A stretch of DNA of 64,000 nt. Origin: Ceratorhiza oryzae-sativae. Taxonomy: Eukaryota; Basidiomycota; Agaricomycetes; Cantharellales; Ceratobasidiaceae. The notes below the pieces were generated by a model. The model made no database searches. It worked only from the letters and a program-made list of their open reading frames with translations, and was not told the DNA's origin. Below, in pieces: positions 38,001 through 48,632 of this stretch; position 1 is the stretch's first letter; every line of letters begins with the position of its first letter. Made by a program: the position numbers and the translations under genes. The stretch is taken from NCBI GenBank assembly GCA_030998015.1, contig JARWMV010000063.1, positions 23,475-87,474 of the forward strand. Direction: 5' to 3'.

Positions 38001-38141
38001 GGCGTCTCCGCCTTTGGCGATTTCATCCGGTTCGATGGATATATCTGATTTGGATATATGAGCGACCTCGACTTTCAGCATGAGAGTCCCCAGGTGGTCA
38101 AAAGGCAGCGAGGCGGGCCAAGGGGTCGAAACTACTTTCAT
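33987..38141 (-). CDS. Tandem triple protein-kinase-domain protein (one kinase, two pseudokinases)
   Basis: Starts MKVVSTPWPASLPFD at 38141. Three consecutive kinase domains, each with its own N-lobe, catalytic loop and C-lobe helix, can be spliced into one frame. The 1-2 junction is clear: GGRNSNIIA runs via a GTAAGC...CTGTCTAG intron into YYGIDEFDATKPKR. The 2-3 junction is plausible: GVYDNWRIAG to ELRRQLELVEGGME, GDARGAYDGRG, then KTTLSQGLFRFSIEVVVK. Domain 1 has all catalytic motifs; domains 2 and 3 have lost them (see separate entries). The style (HGDLKP-N, C-terminal NQRPT) is that of the tyrosine-kinase-like kinases expanded in Agaricomycetes. The stop is at 33987. If the junctions are wrong, these are two or three adjacent paralogous genes. 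An upstream exon is possible because the frame remains open beyond 38141. Confidence 0.6.
35420..36545 (-). other. Kinase domain 2: pseudokinase (DFG lost)
   Basis: Beta-3 lysine equivalent in RYVVKSFSIVEG. Beta-4/5 region QHQNVVRILGIDSNYG and YVLECC. Catalytic loop HGDLTPRNIMV still has Asp and Asn, but the DFG position reads LTSFSFSRL, so the magnesium-binding Asp is Ser. APE equivalent ARYMSPELLQ and subdomain XI Arg in SHRLSATQFL are kept. Catalysis is probably weak or absent. Confidence 0.7.
36790..38050 (-). other. Kinase domain 1: catalytically complete
   Basis: The glycine-loop equivalent is KGGDANVYRGVL and the beta-3 lysine is in LVQVAVKHIRV. The helix/beta-4 region reads LSIWSSLQANSNIHPHILPLLG. 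The catalytic loop is HGDLKPANVLV (Asp and Asn present), the DFG motif is ICDFGHSHYI, the activation-segment end is TRYMSPEFFR, and the subdomain XI Arg lies in NPNQRPTSSKLLESI. Introns fall between these blocks. All key residues are present, so activity is expected. Confidence 0.75.
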
Positions 38142-40345
38142 TGGGAATGATGTGCAAATATGATATTGGCAAATCCTAGAACATGATGATAGTTTGAAGG
38201 CTCTCGTTGACATGAGATGGTCGGATACTCGGCGATGATGTAAACCCGACCCATGGCTTCCAACTCGGGATATCCTCCGTATGGCGGACCGTTGGTTATG
38301 TGTGCTTTCAGATACTTTGGCTTTATGGAAACTTGGTTCGTCTTTCGTGGCCCAACATGTTGCCTTTGGTATTTGTAATATATCTAGGAACATATTATAT
38401 GAAATGGATGGGGCGCATATACGCTGAAACCAAAGTTGTACAGAAGAAACATTTCGTGAGATTGTGTAGAATCCAACCAGGTTTGGTCGTATTGGTCGGA
38501 TCACAAGTGATTTGTGGCCCTAGCCTTCCCCTCGGCAAATGCGGAAAGAGATATAAAAAAATCACATATCAGGCCAGTCCAAAGACGGATCATCCGATTC
38601 CGCTGGAGAACGACGATAACGCCACAGGAAAGTTGATTATATGCTCGTGGAGAATACTCGGTCAAGGATTGATCATGTTCAAGATTAATCTCCGCCGGTT
38701 TCGACGTGTCTGGGCGCACGCAGAGGCAGGCAGCCGTTGGGGGTGAGATAGAAGATCACAGTGCATATAACCTTGTGCACAAGGCTATCTGATTGGTAGA
38801 GTGGGTCGAAGCCCCTATGCTTGTGAACACTCGTCTTAAACCATGCGACGCTATGCAACATTCCTCAAAGCCATACGTGCTTTAGCATTACCGCATGGAG
38901 TGGCATGCGCTATAGCCTAGCTATTGTCTACGTATCCCCTGACGCCAGAATGATGGCATGATACCCATGCTTCCGTTCGGCTTTACGAATATCCCATTCC
39001 CGCGCCGTCCTTCTGATGACCAGACGGGGAGCGTGGCGTTTGTCGCTCATGCAAGTGAATCAAGAACAAAGCTTCGTTGCTTCTTTTTCAGGTGCGCGTG
39101 ATTAGCGACCGATCGTTTTCCTCACCCTGAGGGGAAGCCGTCGCTTCCCCGTTGGGTTGTCTAGATCCCAGACAAAACCGAAACGTGGGGCGTGAGGTTT
39201 ATGTCCGCGACGTAAAGCGTTGAGAAAAATGCTGTACACTGCTGCAGGACAGCGCAAAGCCCTCGCTTGCGGACCAGGGTCGCGGATTTTAGGGTGATCG
39301 ATGGGGGGGGGGGGCTTCCCGTGTTCCGAAGGGTTGACCGGTTGCAATAGCGGATTCAGGTGTATGTAGAGGGGGGTCTAGTGTGAGCGGGTGTGCGGTA
39401 CCAGCGACTTTGCGAACAAGCCTAAAGAAATAAAAGAAGTTGATGTGCAGCGCGAACTGTGAGAAAGGGAATCATATGTCCCCAAGAGGAGAACATTCTG
39501 GTGAATTGGCCGGGTGCGATCGGAAGACTTGGAAGGGAGGATATGGTCTGTGATCGGATGGCCAGCTGGCAGGGAGGCTTATGTGTATGCCTTGAATCAG
39601 AGGATACCATATGTATTGGAATTGCTGACCACGCACATGCTTGCGGCCTAAACAAGGCGCGCCGAGGCGGGCAGGGGGGAGGGGGGCAAGCGCCGGGCTT
39701 GGGGGGCGCACAGCCCCTGTGCTGGATGCCGACGACGGCTAAAGCGACGGCCATCCTCGGTCCCTTGGTAGTGGTCGCTCGATCAGGCGTCGACTGGCCA
39801 GAGGGCGACACGATTAGATAATGGTGCGGCTCCGGACATGGCTGGGCCGGGTGGAGTGTGCCAGAGTGCGGGGTCGATCACGCCCGGTGTGGACAACGCG
39901 AGTGATCTGTGCGTGTGAAGGACGGGGTGTGCGGCGCAAGCTGGGTGTGTTGCGCCTGAGGGGGGGGAAACATCGGGGGGCCTATTTTGAGGCTGATGCA
40001 TGACTGTGCTGTCAGATGGGGCCCGTCGGGGGGCTAGCGCATCAGCGGCACGTGGGGAGCCGGGCGACGATCCATCGAGTTAAAATTTCGGACATTCAGG
40101 CTGTGGGGAAGCAGCGGTGGCGCGTGTTGGGCCGTGCGCGTCATATATGAGGGGAGGGGTGCGCGCGGTGCCCTGCCGTCGGCCGCGTTGACAGCAGCCT
40201 CGTGGACCCTCGTGGCGAGCGCGTGTGGCCCCCGCACGGGCGTCGATCGGCTGGTGATCGCATGGCCCACACATCGGGCTCCCAGGTCGGTGCGTCTCGC
40301 GAATCAGCTGACTGGCCCCAGGCCCCTACATCTGCGCTCCCGACG
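38142..40345. other. Long intergenic region, GC-rich right half with poly-G tracts
   Basis: No exon is supported. The left part (to about 38750) has open frames in both strands but no motif. From about 39100 the composition becomes GC-rich. It contains G12 at 39303-39314 and other G-runs (about 39674-39706, 39961-39983). This is probably the extended promoter and leader of the APSES transcription factor that follows, a common layout for fungal developmental regulators. Confidence 0.4.
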
Positions 40346-42306
40346 ATGACCTCGCTCGACGCCCCCTCCCGCTCGCCCCAGATCCTGTACATGACCCCCA
40401 CCCACAGAGTGACCAAGGCCCGGTACGTGACCAGCTCGGATCCCCGCGGCTACGTGTAAGTCTCTCTGCTCGCGTCCCGAGCCGATTTCAAACCTCTCGG
40501 TTAGTCCCGTGTACGAGTACCCACTCAATGGCCAGTGGATCATGATGGACACCGACGACGGATACGTGCTCTGGACAGGTCCGTGCTTCCTCCCTCGCCT
40601 CCGCAACCGCCGCTCATTTCCGCCTCGTTTTAGGCATATGGAAGGGTAAGCACCGGCCGCGGCCAAGTCTAGCCTTGCATCTGATCGCACCTTGCCGCCA
40701 GCACTGGGCAACTCGAAAGGTACGCCCGCCCGCTCTAGCACACGGCCCCATGCTCCAACTGCCCCCACAGCCGATATGTCAAGATCCTCGAGTCCCAGCC
40801 AGAGCTCGCCGGCAAGCTCAGGCGGGTCCGCGGGCGGGTATCTCAAAATGCAGGGCACTTGGATGGCCCGGGATGTGAGTCGCATCCTCCGCGCCCTCGC
40901 CACCAGCTCATGCGCTTCCCAGGTCGCCCTCGAGCTCGCCCGTCGCGTCGCGTGGAACATTCGATACGACCTTGTCCCGCTTTTCGGGTGAGAACGTTCG
41001 ATTCCTGTCTTCCACACCGCTGGCTAACGCCCACACCCAGTCCCAGCTTTCCAGACTCGTGTCTCGTACGTCTGCATGCACTCGATATTCAAATCTCTGA
41101 CGTACACCCCCCCCCTAGTCCCCTGATCAGCCCGGATACGGCAAGGTGGTCGCCCGCCCGCCCGCCAAAACTCGGCGTTCGAAAAAGAGCGCGACGGACC
41201 CATCCTCACCCCCGAACGGATCGGCCCCGCTGCCCTATTCCAATGATAGCCCTGTCAGCCCCTCGGGCGAGCCCAATCTACGCGCCCAGGACTTTTTCGA
41301 GTCTCCGGTCGAAAGCAATCTGTCCATGGCGCCCGAACGCGTGTTCGATTATGTTGAATCCGATGGCGGCGCGTATCGCCAAGACCGGCAGCCCGCCTCC
41401 CCTCCCACTTCCCCTGCGCAGTTTGCGAACCAAGGCACCTGGGCTTCCCTCGGCTCTTCTGGAGCGGCCATCAAGGAGGAACATCAGCCCGGCCTCTACG
41501 ACTACTCTAGAAGCTCGCCCTCCAGGATCGACCAGTACACAGAGCCATATGCCTATTCTTCCCCCCAGCACGCCGCGTCGGGCCCTTCTCGCCCAGTCCA
41601 TGGCGCGACCTCGATGCGACGTGGGTCCGTACCACATGTCTCTGGCTATTCTTCTCCGTCTGCATACCAATTCCAAGATCAAGGGGTGAGGCACGAACGC
41701 GCAGACAGCGGCTATACTTCATTCGACTCGTATGGGCCCTCGTCGGGATCGAACATGTCCCACTCGAGCCATTATTCCCAGTTTGCTCAACAAATGGCTC
41801 ATACCGACATCCGAGTATACAAGCCCCAACATGGCTCAGCGAGAGCGTTCTCGTTCCGATTCTCAATACTTGCCGTACCAGCACCCCGCACCCGCCCACA
41901 AATGCGCTACAGCACTTCCAATCAAGGATATGCGTCTGCTCCACCCACTGCCCAGGCCATGGCGTTTTCCCCACAGTCCCAACCGGGTTCAAACTTTGCG
42001 TCACCGCACCATGTTGACCCATACCATCCGTCTCCCACGCACACCCAGATGCACATGTCTCCCCAACAGCATCACGTGTCCCCACCGCAGAATCATATGC
42101 CTCTCCAACATATGGGTCAACAACCCCAGCAGCAACAGCAGCAGCAGCAGCAGCAGCATGCCACGTACGAGTACGGATACTCAGGCTACGCAGCGGACCA
42201 ATCGAGTCTTCGATTAAACCTGGCTGGACAACAGCAGCAACAGGCCCATCATCAGATTCCTGTCGATCGGGAGACTCACTATCAGCAGTATGGGGCTCAA
42301 TATTGA
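40346..42306 (+). CDS. APSES-type transcription factor, Xbp1-like, with interrupted domain frame
   Basis: Starts MTSLDAPSRSPQILYMTPTH. The APSES DNA-binding domain spans several short exons: VPVYEYPLNGQWIMMDTDDGYVLWTGIWK, ALGNSKAD, then VKILESQPELAGKLRRVRG, GGYLKMQGTWM, VALELARRVAWNIRYDLVPLFG and PSFPDSCLSPDQPGYG. GGY-K-QGTW is the family core. The rest is a Ser/Pro/Gln/His-rich tail with Q-runs at about 42127-42160 and ends HYQQYGAQY. As written, VKILESQPELAGKLRRVRG is out of frame with its neighbours: a base is missing near 40775 and one is gained near 40833, so a literal read gives a Ser-rich insert. A similar in-out shift may occur at about 41808-41898. The family controls development or stress responses in the nucleus. 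Upstream in-frame ATG at 40262 is an alternative start. Confidence 0.78.
42127..42160 (+). repeat. Polyglutamine-coding CAG/CAA tract
   Basis: A run of CAG and CAA codons encodes QPQQQQQQQQQQ in the tail of the APSES factor, with a second shorter run near 42229-42242. Such tracts are length-variable and often act in transcriptional activation. Confidence 0.8.
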
Positions 42307-42573
42307 GCCTGTGGTTGATGTACGTACGTCGAACGTTTTTGAATTCTGCTTGGCTGAAGCTTTGACCACGAGGACAGTCGTATGACAAAATAATACTCGG
42401 GAGGCGAAGCTGGTAGCCGAATGGGACGTAGGATGATGGGTTTTCCGTCCAACGGCTCTACCGCATGTATCATTCGAGAAAATCTCCCCACTCTTGGACT
42501 TGGCGTTTGAAATCTGGTTTGTATCTATATATGTAATCTGGGCGCTTAGAGTGTTTGGCCGCGTGATTATGTA

Positions 42574-45500
42574 ATGGAATGCCGAGCTGTCCTCTTTCGC
42601 TCCCCGTCGTCGTTCCCCTCGGCCGGGTCTACCACGCCGAGACCTGGTCGTCCGATGCCCTCGGTCAAACAACTTGCTGCTCGATTCAGCGAGCAAGAGC
42701 CCTTGCGCAGGCCACTCGAGCAAGACGACGGCTCCGAGCCAACGAGAAGTACACCCCCCTCTGCTCTCCCCCCGAACAGTGCTTCAGATGATGCAAAAAT
42801 TACCACACACAGTCCTCTTGGCTCGACTGGTGCTCTGGCCAAGAATACACCGTTGCACCAGTCTCGTGCCCCCACCCGCACCAACCTAGAGATGCAGCCC
42901 CTAACTCGGACTCTTCCCTTGCCTGTGTCTCCACTTGAATCTGAGTCTCTGCCCTCTGGTATTGAACCACTGCCCCCTAGCCAGCCTGCTCGATTCTTGC
43001 ACAATTCACGACCAGATGAGGCCTCGCTGTCCGACTCTTTGACGCTCGCCGGTGATCAAACCTCTGATTCTGGTCTGCCTGCTGCCCAGCCCTCACTGGG
43101 CTCCACGTCAACTGCATCGTCCAAATCAAACACTGATGGGCTACCAGCCACGAAAACAGATACGATCAGCGGCTCGACGGCCCTTGACGCTCCGGATCAT
43201 TCACCCTTGCCCGTGACGAAACTGTTTGCTCGTAATGCACCTCCTTTGTACTTGCCCGACCTCGACGATCTACTAGGCAGGCTCCCACCTGCAGAATTCA
43301 CTTTTCCTAGACATCCGTCAAAGGCTGGTGCACCCGAGCCTTTCCCTCCGGTGAATTTGCTCGAGGGGCGTCGATTGAAAGACCTGCTCTACAACGCCGA
43401 ACCGACGCCTATTTGGCGGGATTGGAACACTATCGGATCGACGGTTTGTGCTTAATCCCTGAACGCAGGAAGTTACTATGGTGACATAACCGTCCGTCCC
43501 TTAGCTAGCCAACTGGGCGCTGAGTGCAATGGTGAAAAACAGGTCGATTGCCGAATGAGATGGCCCAGTCAGCTGACCTCTGCCTGAAGGGTTCTAGTGC
43601 TGTTTCCACGTTTTATACATTGTCCGGCCTCTACAACGCCGTGCAGATCTTTGCTCTTATCTTGAACACGATTGGTGCGGGGTACAAAAGTCTAACGATC
43701 GCTTGTTGATAACTTATGCACTTTGCGATAGCGGGGCATGCTTCCGGAAGGTGGAGGCAATTGATTCTAGGAACAATGTGAGTACTCGAGTTGGCAGCCG
43801 AATGATAGCCCCTGATGAAGCCCTAGTCCTAATATCCTCGCCCTGAATTTGGGTGGAAAGCTGCTTGGGTCGGTTGCGTTTTTGGGAGCGCTCACTGCCT
43901 TGTGTGCTGGGCTCCTGTTCTGGTTCCATCGTTTAACCAGTCGGTGGAAGCCGAATATGGCACCAGAGGGTCTCCTGAGCCGTGATCCATCATATGGGAC
44001 GCACGGAGTTCCCTTTGTCAGCTTTGTATTGACCGTGCTGTACCTTCCCCTGAGTACGGTCGCTGTCCATGCCATCGCAAGTATGGTCCCTATATGCACT
44101 GGTTTAGATAACTCATCTGCCTTTAGACTTGGTCATCCGACTTTTGGCCGGTCGAGAACCCTTATTTGAACAGCAGTCGTCCAGACCCGGCTCCCCTGGG
44201 CCCACCATCTATATATCGCGACCCGCTTGATTTTTGCTGGACAACGACCATGAAGAAAGACGAGATCAACTACGCACCCGCCGCAGTTCTCATTGGCGTC
44301 TTGACTTTGGTATTTGTACGTAGGGGTGCTACGAATGTATTTCATTCTAATCCCCCCTTTTTTCATAGATGACGATTTGGTTTCCAATTCGGCTTTCCAA
44401 AACTATCAAGAAAAGTCTACCGCACGTCGAACCGTATGACTCTCTTGGTCAAAAGAGGTCGGAACACGAGTTGGAAGTAGAATACCAAAGGCTCCTCGAA
44501 CGAGACAAGAGCCCGTTTAATTTTCTGTACAACGGTAGATGCGTTTCTACTGGTTTGATCTCGTCAATCTAACGGTCTTGCAGAGTACAACCGGAAATGG
44601 GGATCATAGTAATTAAGCATATCATCTTCTTTGGCCCCATGCTGATATGTTTTCTGCAGCAAGGCGGTTTACCTTGGAGTTAAACTCACTTCGTTGCTTA
44701 TTGTGACACTCGTATCTCCAGATAGTTGTCTTGCGCTTTCCCTCGCCAAGAACCACATATCTAGGGGCACCCTCGCCATAACACGGCAAGCGATCCTATT
44801 GGGTGCCATGACCGGATTCCTCATCTTGCAGACTTGTGCCGCCCCATTCATAGATCCGGTTAGCAATGCAAACGAATGGACAAGTCGGATGAATTTTGTG
44901 CTTACGTCATTACTCGGCTTGCTTGTTGCATTGGATGTATCTGGACAAACCTTCTGGAACGGATGGGCTCTTTACGCGTGGGTGCTTCGCGCGAGTTGAT
45001 ATCCCGTGCTTACTCTAAGCGGCAGCGTCTATATCGTAACTTACGGCCTAACTCTTTGTGCGTTGAGTTTGGGGCTTGAATCTTATTTCGCGGTGACCCA
45101 TGTGAAAATCTTGCGCAGATTTCACGGTCGTCAATTGGAATTGGATGCACAGAGTTATCAAGCGTATGTGTTGTTCTACTCGGATAAACTGTACTGTTGA
45201 AACTTCCTCATGTTCAGGAATCACTCGGAGGGTTGATTTTAGTACGTCTGATTCGAGGGTTGGATATACCAAGTTAACCCTATAGCTGGATAGGTATCGA
45301 CATCTTTTCCCCACGGTGAGCTTGCATCGCCGACGCCCGGAACAAGTTCTGATGGATCCACGGGGGGCCAGGCTAGACGTATCTCCTTCATCGAAGCACC
45401 TCCAACAGCGGATATGGCAAGAGTCTCTGACAACCTTACTGCTTGCGGCTCCTCAGTGTAGAATGCCTACTTTCCAGAAGTTGATGTTTGCGGACGGCAT

Positions 45501-47459
45501 CGAGGTTACTTCGGAAAAACTTGCCCCACCATATCTATTGAACTTCTCAGGTTCTCCAGCGGAGAGACATGTTGAGAATCTCAAGGTATGTGGGGTGGCA
45601 TTATTCTCTTCTAGTCTTTTTGAAGTATATACTCTAGATACTTCGAGAAGTCGGACCACGGACATACCAGCGGCCTTTTCGAATGAACCGACTACGCACA
45701 ATAGAGCTTCGGGACAAGATTCTAGGACAGATTGTTGGCCCTGATGCATTCTGGTGTCCGGCCGGGATAGTCGGAGCCCACTCGCGTGCAGCCGCCTATT
45801 TCGGCAATGCCTGGTGTATTCCATTTCCACTCACGGTAGTTATTCGGTACGACCATGACGGCTCAGTGGCTTGTATCACCGATCCCGGTGATTTGGAGCA
45901 TTTTATTCAACAAAACGAGGCTAGCGAGACCGAAAAGCGCAGGGAAATCCGAACCGCATTGAGATGTCTTGATGATACACGCGTGAAATGGCCGTATACA
46001 CACTCAGAGGTATGTTGACCGTGAACTACCGTCTCGTCTTCTCACGCTCGCCCAGTTGGTTGGAGGCCGGTTCCGTTGGGTCGGTGGAAGGCATTACGAG
46101 GCATATCGTTCGACAGACTACTATGAAGCGGCTTTTTCCGTGCAGAGGAATGGCATCCTTCGTTGGAGAAACTGGAGTTTGGCGAGCGGATTCGGAATCT
46201 CCCTGCGTTATGCCCGGAATGTGGTGCTTGATGGAAGTTTCATCGGGCTAAACGATGCTCTTCATCTCACTCCGCAGTTGGCCCGCTTTCTACTCTTGAA
46301 TAAACCCAACATTGACAAGAATCTACCGAACTACTTGGAATCTCTAAGAACGTACCGTGCTCATGCCCATCAAGAGGCAATCACAAAGGCCACGACTCTC
46401 TCGTACGACATTCTTGATTTGATATACTTTCACCCGACAAGCCCAGAAGTGGTGGCACAAACTCTAAAGGAAACCGAGCAGGATATTCGGGTTCGTGACC
46501 TGGCCGTAGGATACGAAGACACGTTTCAAGCGATGGACGAGCGCATGAATTATGTAGGTAGGAGCACAATCGCAGCATGGTGGTATCTATTCTGGGTGAA
46601 TATTAATCCTTGGCCTCATCATACGATTGCTTATCAATGTGGTGCAGGACGATTTTTGGAGACGAAACAAAGCGACTATCTCTGGGCTCACAATCTATCA
46701 GCCCGACTTTGATCCTCATTACGCTTGCTCTATCGCATATAACCCACTACCTCGAGCGGCATTAGAAGCGTTTTTGAAGCAACGTGGTCTATGGTCACCC
46801 ACACCCAAATGGTATGGAAACTGGTTCTGGTTTCCTACTGGCCTCGTTAACAAGGTATGTTGCGTGCCGCTCGAGAAGCTCCGTCTTGACGTTCAAACAA
46901 TAGGTCTATTTCCATCTTAACTGGGTCGCCTTCGCCAGTTCCTCAAAGGTAAATGCTATTCTCATAGCTACGATAATATGAAATTCGATTCCTCTTTCAG
47001 CAAATTCACCTTCACCTCGGCGACAACGCTTCATCAATCGATTTATTAGACATTGACAAAAAGAGTCGGATAGTTTCGCCAAAGCCGTCGGGTGAACAAT
47101 CAGGTGATACAGCTGGCGTTACAACGTCGAGTGGGATCAAAGCAGGTACTAGCCATAGCGACTCGATTATGAGAGCAAGACGAGGGTATCGGTGGGAAAC
47201 GCTATACCAAGAGCCAGGGGCGGATCGATCGTTTACCCAGAAGAGTGTATATGCGCTGCACGATCATCGCTGGCATTTCTGGCACGACGAAACTCGGAGA
47301 AACCAAGAGTATTGGGCCTCGTCAAGCGGTAAATTAGCACAGTGGTTTGGGCTGTCGCCATTGGAACGTTTACACTGGCAGGTAAATGGCGTTGGAGCCG
47401 ATGTAGTCTTGGAACATTACGACAAGACTTCAGTGCGGTATGTACGGGTTGATAATTAG
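42574..47459 (+). CDS. Large multi-pass membrane protein, function unknown
   Basis: A long Ser/Thr/Pro-rich N-terminal region (about 290 residues) reaches DLLYNAEPTPIWRDWNTIGST. Two introns (about 43444-43503 and 43542-43594) join it to LANWALSAMVKN and SAVSTFYTLSGLYNAVQIFALILNTI, the first membrane span. At least seven more hydrophobic segments follow, among them LGGKLLGSVAFLGALTALCAGLLFW, YAPAAVLIGVLTLVFMTIWF, AILLGAMTGFLILQTCAAPF and RMNFVLTSLLGLLVALDVSG. A large soluble C-terminal part (about 45700-47459) is rich in Trp and Tyr: ELVGGRFRWVGGRHYEAY, LRWRNWSLASGFG, PTPKWYGNWFWFPTG and QWFGLSPLERLHWQVNG. I do not recognise the family; it could be a transporter or channel-like protein. Residues join well across about ten introns. 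ATG 42655 (MPSVKQLAARF) is an alternative start. Confidence 0.65.
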
Positions 47460-48632
47460 ACATGTAATTTTAAAGTAAATCTTTATGACATGAAAGCCAC
47501 CCCCCCTTGTTTTTAAGGTATCCCTAAGACTGTTTGGGTCTCTACGATTGCTTAAATTCGAGGGTGTAAACGTCTTCGCTGACCTTGACCTCCCGACGCT
47601 ACGATAATTCGCACAGGATACTACGCAGGTATGAATTTGCGCCCCATTAACACATAACTGAAGCAAGTCGAAATGCTGCTCGGGAGCCGATCCCAGTCGG
47701 GTTTCCGAATATTCGATTATGTAGGTCTTGTAGGGTATATGCTATTAACATGTGCCATTTGCCCCCAAAATCCGTGTTCTATTGGTCTTCCACCCGCTTA
47801 AACCACGACACAAGAGTGTCGAGAAGCCCTGTTCATATAGATTACCATGCCTCTTATTTCCGTGAAAGAGCGATGTATGTAAACTGCGTCTGAACCGGTT
47901 GGACAGGAGGCGTGGAGGGGATAGTAGGAAGTGAAGAGTGCCAAGTACTTTCCCAAGTCTCATGTTCGAAAGAGAGTCGCATCTCTGCATACAGAAAAGG
48001 CTTTATGTACGTGTGGGACAAGCGTAAAAGTACGAATATAATATAATGAGAGGGGTAATGAATGTATCGTAGTTAAGATAAACTTCCGCGGCTGTGCGCG
48101 CGGCACAACCCTCACAATGACAACGAGCGGGAAGGTGACCCAGGGCGGCCACAAACGAAAGTGAGACATTTCTCGGATCATGAGGCCTCCGGTGTTAAAA
48201 CCATTGTCACCATCTTTTTGAGCACGACAGATGAATTGAAATAACGCTGTCATCAAAATTCATTTGAGCGGACGTCAGCCATGATCGTAGGTAGCCACAA
48301 GACCACGTGATCTTGCCACCTTGACTTCGATAATGCTCATCTTGATCCCAGCAAACTGAGGCACCACATATATACCATATCATATCACCACACAAATTCA
48401 AAAAAAAAGTACAGAACGAGCAGATAAAACAGCGAGATCGAGACGACGAATTACACCACGCCGAAAAGGTGGTGAGTGTGTAGAAGGTAGAAGGCCGAAA
48501 AACAAAGTCGGCAAGAAAAGCGTAGCTGAGAAACAAGTACTAACAAAGCTAACAACTGGAAAAAAAAGGAGAGACACGATAGCTGGAACATGTATCAAGG
48601 AGGGTCAAAGACAAAAAAAAAGAAAAAGAAAA
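47460..48632. other. Convergent intergenic region
   Basis: About 1.2 kb between two convergent genes. No exon, element or repeat is supported. A/T-rich runs near 48400-48630 are probably 3' UTR of the minus-strand RING-PH-VWA gene. Confidence 0.4.

Noticed and set aside
39422..39821. Long open frames on both strands in GC-rich sequence
   Set aside because: Low stop-codon density is expected from composition; residues are Gly/Pro/Arg-rich with no motif.
41507..42388. A 293-codon minus-strand frame
   Set aside because: Antisense shadow of the APSES factor tail, with repetitive composition only.
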